From Magnaporthiopsis rhizophila (lineage: Eukaryota; Ascomycota; Sordariomycetes; Magnaporthales; Magnaporthaceae): DNA of 64,000 bases. Made by a program: the position numbers and the translations under genes. A model generated the notes under the pieces. That model had not been told where the DNA came from. It saw nothing but the letters and a program-made list of their open reading frames with translations, and searched no databases. Below are positions 11,640 through 22,330 of the stretch, one piece after another (within the stretch, counting starts at the first letter, position 1; the number at the start of each line of letters is the position of its first letter). The stretch spans positions 62,001 through 126,000 of the forward strand of contig PYSS01000049.1 in assembly GCA_003049465.1 (NCBI GenBank), given 5' to 3'.

Positions 11640-12357
11640 CTGCTTCCAACCTCAACTTTGTCCTTGAAACGCCTCTCCCCTCTTGGACTTGGCCGCACCC
11701 TTCTTACCGCCGCTGGTGACAAGAGGCTTGTTAGCGGCTGGCGGTTTGGTATCAGCAGAGGACTTGCTAGAGGCAGGCGGCTTGGCAGGCTGCGCTGGCT
11801 TTCCCGGTTTGTGACAAGGAACTCGACGACCAAGGCCGCGTTTGGTCAAGCAGGAGCCTTCTTGTAGGCTGGATTGGGCTCGGACCTGGCTTCCATCGAG
11901 AAACCCTTGCTCCAAGTCTACGATATGGTCTCCACAGGGATGGCGCGCGTCGCCGACCACTCCTTATCCGGCACAAAAATTGCGGTCCAGGGTCTTTCCC
12001 TGGGCCCTGTAATGGTCGGCGACGCTGGTGTACTGGACGCCGCCGACGGTGGTGTCGATCTCGTAGAGAGTCCCGCTGCTCAGCAAGGCAAAGCCAACTC
12101 CCTTTTCGCGGACCGCCGTGGTCGACAGCCACGGGTCGCCCGGCCGGTTGGACCTGGGCTCTTCGACGTGCCTTTCCAGGGTCACGGTGGTGTCGTACGC
12201 GAGTCCGTTCTTCAGGGCGTCACATCTCAGATAGCCTTGTATCTGGACTTGCTCGGTGGTTTCCTATTTCGCCTCGCCAGACTATGGCGCAGCCGATGAG
12301 GTTCCGAGGAGCGCCAGGAAAAGATTGGCAAAAACGAGGCCGCGAGAGTAAAGCATG
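11640..12357 (-). pseudogene. Relic of a secreted ADP-ribosyltransferase, heat-labile-enterotoxin A type
   Basis: On the minus strand a short signal-peptide-like start (near 12357) is followed, in changing frames, by pieces that resemble the catalytic A chain family known from heat-labile enterotoxin and from many entomopathogenic and plant-associated fungi. Visible landmarks are a WRG-type arginine segment near 12290, a DPWLSTT segment near 12140 (the S-T-T strand), a LYEIDTT strand near 12060, and a DKEW segment near 11960 in place of the E-x-E region. At least three frame changes and in-frame stops separate these parts, and the Lys/Pro/Ala-rich tail (11640-11800) is in yet another frame. 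The gene as it stands cannot encode the enzyme. The family call is by motif order only. Confidence 0.6.
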
Positions 12358-12771
12358 GTAAGTGAAGCTGCTGCGGGTTTAAGCTAAATGAGGCGGATTG
12401 CTGAGGCTGGTGAGGTTGCTGGTGAGGTTGTTCTGGATGGTTTGATGGTGAGCAGATAAGTTTTGTATTCATGGAAAGAAACAGCAGCAACGGCATTTTA
12501 TACTGCTTCATTTCCATATTTACAGCGCTCCAGCGGGGCCTGACGTCGAAATTAGCGCGGCTTGAATGGGAGGTGCCCCGCGCGGCACTGCCTGCACCGA
12601 TTTGGACGGCGGAAGAATAGGTGCATTTCAGCACACAACCGAGTGGAGCGCCCAGATAGCGTGACGTAAATCCAAGAATATCCGTCCTTGAAGCATCAAA
12701 CCTTGGTCAACTTTATACCAAAACATCTACCTTCACTACCTATTTCCACCACCGTCGTCATCATCGCACCA

Positions 12772-13375
12772 ATGGGGCTGTCATACGAGCAGGCCTCTAC
12801 GGACGCCGACGTCCCGAGGGGCACGCATGACGCCGTGGAGGACGCGGGCGATGAGAAGCCGGGCTCGAGTTCAGGTTCAGCGTCAGGCTGGCTCCTTGGT
12901 CCCGTTCGAGGCAAGCTTCTCTTTTATTAAGTCCCAACATGTTAGACGGTGCAAAATTTTAGCTGACATGCAAATGCAATAACCCAACCAGGTTTGCGTG
13001 GCCCAATACCGCCCTTGGTAGCACCCAAGACGGTTCCTTGGGAGCTCGAGCTCAGCGCCGCCGACTTCGAGCGGCTCAAGACCGGTTTCTCGCCGGACGA
13101 TGCCGATGATCGGTGGATCATGTTCTCCGAGGACCCGCACCCGCCGAACGGGGACGTCGCCGTCAAGATCATCCGGATCTTCTCCCATGTGTTTTGGGTG
13201 TTGCGCCTGAGGCGAAGCGGCGACAGCGGTGCCGGTACCGGCGCTGGTGCCAAAGTATACGCCCTGGGACCAGGACGTGCATGGGTTGGACTACTCAGAG
13301 CGAGAAGCGAAAAGAGAGGCCGTCAAGTTCGCGAAGCTGATTGTCAACTGCGATTTGGACGGGTTCCACGAGTAG
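12772..13375 (+). pseudogene. Frameshifted small fungal protein of unknown function
   Basis: Exon 1 (12772-12910) joins exon 2 (from 12992) in frame across an 81-nt intron that has a GC donor (GCAAGC) and a CCAG acceptor. The reading runs through WELELSAADFERLKTG and RWIMFSEDPHP to about 13264. There the meaningful frame appears to change: the plus-one frame continues with WDQDVHGLDYSEREAKREAV and ends at a stop at 13373-13375. Both pieces have the charged, helical look of one coding sequence and match my memory of a widespread small fungal family without known function. The original frame stays open to 13428 but with poor composition. It is either a one-base lesion or a sequencing error next to a C/G run. 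Confidence 0.5.
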
Positions 13376-14336
13376 GAAGTGGAACAGCGCAGCTTTTTCA
13401 GGTCCAAGTGGTGAACGGTGACGAATAGTAGCAACTGCCAGACGTTGTACACACTGTATACGGTCAATCTGACGGTACAACTTGTCGCTGTTTTTCGTCA
13501 TCCTTTGTGCTGCCATCGTGACCGCGATTGCGATTCCCCGTCACTCCTGGGAACTGCCCCCCAACTGATAGTAGCTGTCACGCGGCGGCGAAGCCATAGT
13601 CGGGGGCCAGGGGCAGGCTGCACGCACGGAAAAAGTAGAACATGTAGTCGCTACGTGCTCTCGTCGGCGTCGCGCCCCTGGAGGATGGTTGGGCGCCGGG
13701 AGGAGGCCTACGGGTCGCCGACGTCGGGCGAGCAGCAGTAGTGCCAGTGGCCCCGGTGTGTATGTCTATCTTGCGCCATCTCTGTGGTCCCAGCTGCAGG
13801 CACCATTCCCCATCTTGGGGTCCAGAGATGTCAGTGGCGCTTGTCACTATGCACCTGAGATTTCCAATCCAGTCCACGTCCGATGCGGTTGCGTCCGTCC
13901 CGTGAGCCGAGATCTCCACGGCGTCGCCGAGGTCAAGGCCGTGCGCGTCTTCTTCCCAAATCTCCTTGCCAGACTCCACGATGCCGTGCTTCGCGGCCTG
14001 GCTGGCTGGCATTCGTTTGCGCGATGGATTACCAGCTGGAGCGGATGTCTCCAAATGAAGGGGAAAGAGGACGATGCTGGATTGCATCGAGACTGTCCAG
14101 GGCCGTCCTTTCCCCGGGAAAGCTTCGAGTGCACATAAGCACTCCATTCCAATCCCACACAATACTAGCAAGGATGCATGCCGACATATTTTTTGGAACT
14201 ACAAGAATAGACGAGGACGTCGCTGTCCAGGGTATAGTGTCGCAAAGGAACGGGGTCAACACGGGGCCCTTGAATATGAATCAAGCCTCCCCATCCCCCA
14301 GCCATGGAGACCTCCGCTATCGTGTCCTTTGTATGC
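13376..14336. other. Ambiguous stretch with possible degraded coding sequence on the minus strand
   Basis: A minus-strand open frame (13578-14171) includes a stretch that looks coding-like (around DAVEISAHGTDATASDVDW) and, in a second frame, HWHYCCSPDVGDP. I recognise no family. It may be another decayed gene, in keeping with its neighbours, but the evidence is composition only. Confidence 0.25.
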
Positions 14337-14884
14337 TCAGCTGGATACAACGACCCTCCCGCCGCCCGCCTCAAGCGTCTCCCTCCCATCGTTGCGCGCA
14401 GGGGGCGCCCACGGCGTCCTAATGCCCATGCAGACCATCCTGACGACGCTCCTGAGCCCCAGAATCCGGCTGACACAAGGCCTTGCCCGCCGCTGGGCCT
14501 CGCACTGCACGGCTCCAGGGTCGTATACACACGGTATTCGGCGGCAGGACCTCGTGGATGCGACGTTCGGGGATGTCGTGTAGCTGGTGAAGCCGATGTC
14601 GCCTCCGTGGTCATCGGAGTACTCCGGGAGTCTAGGTAAAGGCCGGAGAAGAGGACCTGGCCCGTATCGGCGTTTACAAGCACGGCCCCGACGGCAAACT
14701 TGCCCGGATCTGGTCGTGACTTTCTGGCTTGCGCGATGGCGAGCTCCATGAAGGCGTCTTGATTGACGGGATCGGACCGTGGATACGGGCTTATTTTAAA
14801 GGCCGTGATGACGAGCTGTGGCTTTTTCCCCCCTTCTTTTTCTTTTTTTGCGTCGGCCGATTCGCCGGCCGATAGTGATGTCAT
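14337..14884 (-). pseudogene. Relic of a cytidine-deaminase-fold protein (Rib2/DRAP-deaminase-like)
   Basis: The minus-strand frame starting at 14884 gives a lead, then FMELAIAQARKSRPDPGKFAV and GAVLVNADTGQVLFSGL, the first strands of the CMP/dCMP deaminase fold. The frame then changes: the zinc-binding HAE motif is not found in any frame, EVLPPNTV appears in one frame, YTTLEPC (the Cys part of the PCxxC region) in another, and SRILGLRSVVRMVCMGI plus GRETLEAGG in a third, ending at 14337. At least three indels are needed, so no active deaminase can be made. The family resemblance is to fungal deaminases that act on pyrimidine or riboflavin-pathway intermediates. Confidence 0.6.
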
Positions 14885-14917
14885 CCTCGTGCAACGAGGA
14901 TCGGAATTCGCAGGCAC

Positions 14918-15550
14918 GCACGCTCCCGAAGGAGGGGCGCCTGGGCGGGCTCAAACGGACGTTTATCACCCCGCGGCGATGCTGGGTAGGACCAGGAATG
15001 GTAATGTTCTGTTTCTCGATCGCCAAGAAAGGGTGCCGAACGATGCAGACACGTGGGTGTGCTTGGTCTGTTGCGCACTCCGGGGACTTGCTGGTTCCGC
15101 CTGCATTCTTTGCATACCCGCAAAAAGGATCTTTGGAATAAGCTCGTTTCGGATGATGCCCTTCGTCGGCGGTCGGGTGCTGATAACTTCCGCGTCAAGG
15201 CGTCATATTACTGCCAAGGACGGAAGTCCGAAAAGGGAGGGTGGGAGAGACATAAAGATGTGCCGCACAAGACACCCAGGCACCGAGAAAATGTTTGGTT
15301 TTCATGCAAGCATCGGTGATTTCGCGATGTGGCACAGCATGAAGCCGCGGGGGTAATGATGTATGCGACGCACCCTCTCGGGCGCAAACTCGGGCCCGGT
15401 TCATGTCTCGGGGGAAGATATGTATATGTGTCTTGAGGCCTTTGTGAAATCATGGCAGGACTGATGTTTTTTGTTGGCGATATGACCAAAAGCTTGGAAT
15501 AGAGCGCCGAGATCAAGGGGAAAAAAAGAGGCAACACAACCACCATCGCC
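14918..15550. other. 5' region of the MFS transporter, no gene seen
   Basis: Open frames here have no recognisable domains. The stretch separates the deaminase relic from the transporter and probably holds the transporter promoter; no clear TATA box is visible. Confidence 0.4.
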
Positions 15551-17001
15551 ATGAACAACCATCTGCAAAACCTGGAAACAGGGCCGCGAGCCTTCGCCGA
15601 CCAAAGCGGCGACCTAACCGACAAAGTGGAGCAGAATCAGGTCTCCCAGCAGAGCCTCATCGCCAACCAGCAAGCAAACGGAACCCACGACGGCGAGGCC
15701 TTCCCCGACGGCGGCAAGGAAGCATGGCTGTGCGCAGCGGGCACCGCAGGAATCATGTTCTGCAGCCTAGGCTACGCCAATTCTTTCGGCGTCTTCCAGT
15801 CGTACTACATGCATCATCAGCTCCAGAACCACAGCCCGGACGACATCTCCTGGATCGGTTCGATCCAGGTGTTTCTGGTCTTTCTATCCGGGGCGATTGG
15901 AGGGCCCATCTTTGACCGCTATGGAGCGTGGGTACGTGTGTCCTGGGAGCAAAAGGAAGAGGCTTGGGCACAAAACGAAGGAAAACAAACGCACGCGGCT
16001 GAGACTGACACAAGGGCGCATGAGCACTGCAGGTCATCCGCCCGGCCGCCGTCGTATACGTGCTCTCGGTCATGCTCACGAGCATATGCACCGAGTACTG
16101 GCACTTTGTGCTGGCGCAGGGCGTGCTGTCGGGCATATCCAACGGCCTGCTCATGTTCCCGGCCATGGCGGCGGTGCCGCAGTACTTTGACAGGAAGCGC
16201 GGCGCCGCCATGGGCCTCGCCATCGCCGGCTCGTCGCTGGGCGCCGTCGTCTTCCCCATCGTGCTGACGCGCCTGCTGCTCACGCCCGGCGTCAGCCTCG
16301 GCTTCGGCTGGGCCGTGCGCGTGTGCGGCTTCGTCATGGTGCCGGTCCTCGTCTTCGCCGCCCTCACGGTGCGCGCGCGCCTGCCGCCCCGCGCCAGCCG
16401 CTTCTTCCTGTGGTCCTCGTTCCGCCGCCCGCTGTACTCGGTGCTGGTGGCCGCCGTCGCCGCCCTCTTCTTCGGCATGTTCGTGCCGCTCTTCTACCTG
16501 CCCAGCTTTGGCGTCCAGGAGGCCGGCCTGGACGAGGCGACGGCGCTGTACCTGGTCGCGGCCATCAACGGCGCCAGCCTACCGGGCCGCATCATCCCGG
16601 GGATCCTGGGCGACAAGTTTGGGCGCATCAACACGCTGATGTTCGCGGGCGCCGGCACCTCTATCCTCATCTTCTGCTGGCCGTCGGCCACGACGCCGGC
16701 CGGGGTCATCGCGTTCTCTTGCGTTTTCGGGTTTGTCTCTGGGGCGCTCGTTTCTGGCGGGTCCGTCGTCTTCACTCTCTGCCCAGACACCCCCAAGGAC
16801 ATTGGGACTTATATGGGGATGGGCATCGCGATCGCGTCGTTCGCCGTGCTGATTGGACCGCCCATCAACGGCGCCATTCTCGCGCGCTACGGCGGCTTCA
16901 GGGAGGTCTCCATCCTGAGCGGGGTTCTGTGCATGCTCGGCGCTGTGCTCTGTCTGATCGCCAAGATGCACACGCCCCAGGGAATCAGAGGGAGGATTTA
17001 G
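15551..17001 (+). CDS. MFS transporter, monocarboxylate-porter-like
   Basis: Exons 15551-15931 and 16033-17001 join in phase 0 across a 101-nt intron (GTACGT/GCAG) and give 449 residues. The N-terminal 50 residues are hydrophilic and cytosolic, followed by a PDGGKEAWLCAAG segment typical of fungal MCT-type (SLC16-like) porters. About twelve hydrophobic segments follow, with loop motifs FDRYGAW and YFDRKRGAAMGLA between helices 2-3 and 4-5, and LGDKFGR in the second half. It should sit in the plasma or vacuolar membrane and carry a small organic acid or a metabolite. Nothing is truncated and no lesion is seen, in contrast to genes on both sides. The substrate is not readable from sequence. Confidence 0.9.
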
Positions 17002-17121
17002 CCGCTAATTTCCGGGCGGTGCACGGCGATGTTGTGCTCTGAAGCACGACGTCCCGTGCTAAGTTGCCAAACATTTAGCACACTCTGGCGCTGGTAGACG
17101 CGCATTTAGTGCTCACCTCCC

Positions 17122-17128
17122 TATAAAT
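17122..17128 (+). promoter_or_regulatory. TATA box of the following SDR gene
   Basis: TATAAAT lies about 155 bases before the start codon at 17279, and a T/C-rich stretch follows it just before the start, as is common in fungal promoters. Confidence 0.5.
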
Positions 17129-17278
17129 GGGAACCACATACATGCACCCTTCCTTAGCGTCAGCATCCATCATTTGTATGTCACCACCACTGCACACATA
17201 GTAGACCGAACCGAAATACTTTTCTTTCTTTTTTTTTCTTTTTCCTTTTTACTCCTGTCGTTAGCCTATGCTTCCACA

Positions 17279-18208
17279 ATGGCCAAACATGCTTCATCCA
17301 TTAACCCAAATTCCGATTTACGAGACTCGCAGCCACTAACCAGGCCCCTGGATGGACACGCCGCCATTGTGACTGGGGCAGGCCGGGGCATTGGCCAAGC
17401 TGTAGCTACACGGCTCGCACTAGAAGGGGCGCGCGTAGTCTGTATCGCACGCACGCGGAGCCAGCTCGAAGAAACGGTGGCTTGTATCAAAGCCAACGTC
17501 CAGGGCTCGGGCGCTGACGCGGTCGCAATCGCATTCGACCTCTGTGACATTGACAGGATTCCCAGCCTCGTCCAAGAAATCCATCAGTGCCTCGGCGGCA
17601 ATACCGTCGACATTCTAGTCAACAATGCCGGGATCGCGAGGATCGACGCCCTCGAGTGCCAGCCCGACATGAAGATATAGCAGCAGGTCCTCACCACCAA
17701 ACTCACCGCACCCGTCGCCCTCACCACCGCGCTGCTGCCATCCATGCTCTCGGCGGGACGCGGCACCATCATCAGCATGGGCAGCCGCTGTGCTGTCCTC
17801 GACGTCCCGTATCTAAGCGCATATTCGGCATCCAGGACTGCCCTGCTTCGGTTTTACCACAACTTGCAGTCAGAGGTCGGAGCTCGCGGGATCTGGAACT
17901 ACTACTTGCAGCCGGGGAACGTAGCCACCGGGATCTATGCTAGTCCAACATTCGTTGACCCGCGCAGTTTGGCAGTCGAAGGTGTCCGAAGGACAGCGAA
18001 CCCACTGCCGGCTTCTTCGATGAGAAGTCCTGAAACCGTGGCAGGCGTTTGCGTCAAGCTTTTACTGGAGCGGCAGGCTGAGCGCCTCAGCGGGATGTAC
18101 GTTGATATGGACGGAGACATAGACAAGGTAGTGCAAGATCTCTGTAGAGGAAGCGATAGCGAGGTTCGGAGGCAGGGCTTGTATCGACTAAAACTAGAGA
18201 CAATCTGA
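17279..18208 (+). pseudogene. Short-chain dehydrogenase with in-frame stop and altered catalytic Lys
   Basis: One frame runs from 17279 to the stop at 18208 (309 codons) and is interrupted only by a TAG at 17678-17680 (codon 134). Before it are TGAGRGIGQ (cofactor loop) and VNNAGIAR; after it are SMGSR (the Ser region) and an active-site block that reads YSASR, so the Lys of YxxxK is Arg. The stop sits where relatives carry Trp, so a single G-to-A change (TGG to TAG) explains it. In the complement this is CCA to CTA, the kind of change RIP makes. Two separate defects suggest a dead gene rather than a read error. Its TATA box is intact. The family is the classical SDR group often found beside fungal metabolite genes. 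Confidence 0.8.
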
Positions 18209-18429
18209 GGCCAGGGCCGACTTCCTCTTGTGTTTAGCCAGACGAGAACGCCAGTGCTCTCACCTCGATACTCTCCCTTGGCCGCGCGTTCTCTGGGGCT
18301 TTCTCCTGCACGAAGGATGTGTGCGGGCAGCTTGGATGATGTCAATTAAAACCATTATCAGCCGGAAAGCGGTCCTGAAAGTTTAAGCAGCCGCAAGTTG
18401 GTAATAAGGTTAAAGGACGGCGACGCTCA

Positions 18430-19412
18430 CACTTGGCCTTCACACTTTCGTCCGAGTCAAAGGTCTTGAAAACAAGCACCTCGTCCTTTGTCTGTCTATT
18501 CAGAAAATGCCAGCGGAGGCTGGGGCTTTCGAGAAGATAGAGGCTTTCCCCGATGTAGTGTTTTCGCACATGATCTACCTCAACGAGACTCCCGGTTGGC
18601 ACACTGCTCCCGTCGCAGACAGCGAGGGGGTAGTTCTCAACCTCATGCGCGATGGGGCGCCAGACGCTGCGGACATGTCAGTCGATAGTTCTAGCTACCA
18701 TAGGTTTTGAACATGAAAGGAGTCCATCTCAGATCTCACTTGATGATCCGGAATCTCTTCTTCAGTAGACCTCTTGCACGGTCTCCCATGTGATGCCTGA
18801 CGCGCTCCACTGCTCCAGCAGGACTCTGGTCTAGTCGGGTTGGCATTTGTTAATTAGTATCGGTATTAATTACCTTGGGGCGGTAAACATCATCAGGGAA
18901 GGGGAGGGTTGAGACCAACCGACATGCACTGCTTGAACCGGACCTAGGCACAACATGGGGTCATTCAGGTCCACAATTGCGCCTGGAACAAGGGACCACT
19001 TCAGGGGCTCGCTGGATCGTAGCTATTATGGGTGAGACGTCAGCTTGACGTTCGAGACATTCAGGCACCCGCTGAGACGTTACTTGCCTTCCAGTCAAAG
19101 ATGACAACCTCGGCTCCTGGGTCGACGGTTTTGGAGGAATGCCTTAACCAAGGGGAGATATTCTTGCTCGATGTCACCTAAACCGAAGTTGGTCATCGAG
19201 AGGGTGTTTGGATATACTTGGAAGCCATTGTCGTCCAGATTGAAGCTCCAGAGCCCGGATGTCGACGATCTTCTGCGGCTTACCCTGACGAAGCGAGAAA
19301 TTCGTCTTTGGGTAGCCTTGAGGAATCTCGGACAGTATCTCGAAAGGCTTCTGGGCCAGGAACCTGTCCTGCCATTAGAGATAGTTCAGTGAGGTGACTT
19401 CATCGCTGCCGC
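18430..19412 (-). pseudogene. Relic of a CmcJ/NvfI (AsaB-like) hydroxylase/methyltransferase family protein
   Basis: Minus-strand pieces, in order, match this fungal family: FEILSEIPQGYPKTNFSL near 19330, FNLDDNGFQVYPNT near 19220, EYLPLVKAFL near 19150, AEVVIFDWK near 19100, PGAIVDLNDPM near 18970, ERVRHHMGDRA near 18800, VWRPIAHEVENYPLAVCDGS near 18640, and FLNRQTKDEVLVFKTFDSDE near 18470. The reading needs three introns, the first with a GC donor (GCAAGT at 19087). A TAA stop lies at 19377-19375 before the first block, and the frame changes after about 19240 and about 19125. The usual C-terminal Cys-Pro-His segment after the DSDE block is missing. Family members act in cephamycin, novofumigatonin and asperfuranone-type pathways, but function here is lost. 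Confidence 0.65.
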
Positions 19413-20570
19413 CTACCGGGTCGCAACTTGTTGGCAAAACCGTTGCCGATGGCGGCATCATTAGGTAGGTGATTGGTTGCTGACAGCCGCCAGAAGAAGC
19501 TAGCATTGCGGATCTGGGAGGGAAACCGCAGGTAACGAACTGGGTCGGAAAAGGGGATGGGCACTGCCAATTAATATAGCACAGCCAGAATTGGAGTACA
19601 AGAGGACCTACGTGGAGGTCAAGCAGAATGAACCCAAAATAATTTCACGTATCACACAGCAAAAAGATGTTGTTTTATCCTGGGATCAGAATTCGAAGCA
19701 ACGGATAATCCTAGATCCACAAAACTTCATCGTGCGTCGCAGATTCTCACGCCGCCAGAAACCTATTGCTAGATGCGGACAGCCCATTGGATGAACAGGT
19801 GCCACCGCTCCCCGACCCAGAAGTAGCACCGGTGCCCTGTTGAGGAACCTGCACCCTGTCTGCGTGCGATTCTTTCTTCCTGTCCTCAATCGGCTTGATG
19901 TACGCCCTCCACGGCTGCTCTCTTCCAGGGCCAACTTTGTCACGGATCCCTGCTTGGTGTTGGCTGTGTCCGTCCATGATGATGTGGTTCGGCTGCCGTG
20001 TACAACTGACTTGGGCTGGAATGGAACGTCAGCATGGAAAGGGGTATTCAAAGGTGCTCCCCTTGGATTCGCTTACCTGGGGCAGAGAAAAGAACGTTCT
20101 GCCTTGCAATGCCGCGAAAGAGGTGCCTGATCAGAACCAGGCCGAGGTTGTGGTTTAGAACGGTAATTAGATGCCCAGATCTGCGAAGAGGCCGAGGAAA
20201 TGCAGTCTTTTATACATGAGACAGACTCTAAAAGAGATTTGCCTGGCGGAAATAGCATGAACGCCCCAAAGCCGAGCCAGCGTCAAACCCATGGACCTCC
20301 CGTCTTGTGTGAAGAATCTTCTTGGCGTCCTGCCACACATCCAGCGTGAAATTGTGGTCCCTTGCAACTTTTGCATAATTATATAATTAGAGCCATAATT
20401 AGGGTCTCGTACTTTCACCCTCATCTACTAGTTTCTTAGAGAGAGATCAAAGAAATAGGTCTACTGCATGCGCTTCTGCCTTGCAATAACTAGGCGGCAC
20501 TGCGCTAGCTCAGCGCATAATACCTAATACCTAATTAATATCTCGTGAAGTCAACGAATACGCACTCAAG
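19413..20570. other. Region with unrecognised minus-strand fragments
   Basis: Several short minus-strand frames look partly coding, for example LNHNLGLVLIRHLFRGIARQ near 20120 with a GTAAGC donor after it, and LDVWQDAKKIL near 20320. I cannot assign a family. They may be exons of a gene that decayed with its neighbours. Confidence 0.3.
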
Positions 20571-21803
20571 TTAAGGAAAGAACCCAAGCCGCTCCCGCTG
20601 ATCCGACGGCAGACCGACGAATCTCCCAGCCTCGATCGGGACCAAATGATCAAGCAAGTACATTCTCTCTTCTTCCGTCCTGTCCATCAGTGGCGACAGG
20701 TCCTGGAGCATCGTCTCGGCTTCGTGGAGCGCTGATACTTTCAGCTGGTTCGACTTTGCGACGTCCCCGGTTGCTCGTAGCACCAAGCTCTCAAGATAGC
20801 TAGCCCGGATGGCGCATTCTCTTGCCCAGATGCCCCCATCGGTGCCATCAAGCTGGGGAACAAGGCATCGATTGATGGACGACCTGAGGACTCCCGTCAG
20901 CTCCCTGGTGGAGTGCTTCTAATTAATTAGTGTCTGAGGATCTGACTTACATGGCCTCATTGAACTTGCCCAGCTTGTGCTGAGCAATGGCGACTGCGTA
21001 CAGGGCGTTGTGTGTTGGGGTGCGATAGTTTCCGAAGAGGCTCGTCCTCGTCTGGAGCACCTCCTCGAAGATGATGAGCGCCTCTGCGACCATCCCCACA
21101 CGGAAGAGGCAGGTTGCAGCAGCGAACCGCAGCAATGCAACGGTGGTGCCGTCCTTGTACTCCCGAAGCCCGAGTTCTACTGCTTCTCGGCCGAGTTGGA
21201 GCGCCAGCTGAAGAGCCTCGTCGGCTAGGTGGGCGACTGCGAGGTTCAGTTTTGAGATGGCGAGTTTGTGATCGGGGATGCTCTTGGTCGCGGCTAGCTC
21301 CACCTTTCAGGTCAAAAGATCTGTGCAGGTAGCCTATCGCCTCTGTGTATTTGCCGCAGTCGATCAGGTGGACGCCCACGTCGTTGTACGCGCGGGAAAG
21401 CTGAAATCTTGCTTCGAATATGGCGTCCTGACTCTGAGCGATCCTCTCCTGTCGCTCGCGTATCTCAAAGCTTCTCTGGAGATACTTGGTGACTCGTCCC
21501 TCTGCAGGATTCCGCCGGTGGTCCCGAGACTTGCCCACATCAGCGTGGCAGTTGTTGCTTCGAGCTGCTCAGCTTCCGCGCTCCGACTGGTGTCCAACAC
21601 CGAGGGGCTCGATGTCACTGGCTGGGTCTAGCTACTATGCTAGCAAATCTCAAGGGCAATAGCCACGGCCTCGCGGCAGGTTCCTGCTCGTAGAGGTAGA
21701 AGCCGGCGCTTAGTAGCAGGGCGGCGAAGTCGAGATTTCCAGAGATTGGGTAGGATGGATTTCTGGAGAGGAAGAATTTGAACGCGGCGTGCAAGGACGT
21801 CAC
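20571..21803 (-). pseudogene. Truncated and frameshifted TPR-repeat protein
   Basis: Minus-strand blocks read as helical repeats: ARFQLSRAYNDVGVHLIDCGKYTEAIGYL (about 21400, positions only approximate), then ISKLNLAVAHLADEALQLAL, then ALYAVAIAQHKLGKFNEA, typical of MalT-like TPR arrays. The first block is in a different frame from the next (change near 21305), and two further frame changes lie upstream near 21520 and 21630. An intron with a GTAAGT donor follows near 20950, then a last exon ends at the stop at 20571. The N-terminal part is missing and the gene abuts the AT-rich island at about 21830. Such TPR arrays are often the C-terminal part of fungal NLR-like or SET/MYND proteins; which one cannot be told. 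Confidence 0.6.
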
Positions 21804-21829
21804 ATGGCCGGTGTAGATGCTGTACGACC

Positions 21830-22330
21830 CCTACTCGGCTTTCTTTAGTATTGTAAAATAGGAACGGCCGGGAACATTCGACCTAACGCTGAAACGCAGA
21901 AACTCAACGTTGCTTCATACAAAGGAGGATCGAAACACAGATCCTGGAAAAGCTTTTATTTCAGCTATCCATGGATAGAATAGCTCAAAATCTCGCCAGA
22001 TCCGGAATGCTCAAAATACATTACCAAATAACGCCGTTTTAAAAGTCCTTAGTATTTAAATAAGCTATTTCGTTTTTAAATATATGGGTTAAAAGCACGG
22101 TTTGTGTTTTACATATTTCCAATATGGCTATAATGTAAAGAAAATGATTAATTACATTATTTTTACATCCTCTGCTTTTATATTTAATGGTTTTTTTTAC
22201 ATTTACTGCTTTTTTTATGCATTCCTTTTACATTTAACAATATTTTACATATATTTATTTTTGTATTTACTACTTTTTTACATTTATTATTTATATACCG
22301 CCTGCTTTTAACTCTCCTCTTTTTTTCCCG
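21830..22330. repeat. AT-rich, RIP-like island
   Basis: About 500 bases are visibly dominated by A and T, with runs such as TTTTTTACATTTAC repeated in degenerate form, in a window that is otherwise GC-rich. No protein family is readable in any frame. Such islands in ascomycetes are usually repeats destroyed by repeat-induced point mutation. The island lies exactly between two truncated genes, the TPR relic and the beta-lactamase relic. Confidence 0.6.

Noticed and set aside
15932..16032. Read-through of the first MFS exon
   Set aside because: The extension is Glu/Lys/His-rich and ends the transporter early, while splicing at GTACGT/GCAG restores the membrane helices in frame.
18507..18710. 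Short plus-strand frame (FPDVVFSHMIYLNETPG) that looks coding
   Set aside because: It is the antisense of a well-matching CmcJ/NvfI-type block on the minus strand.
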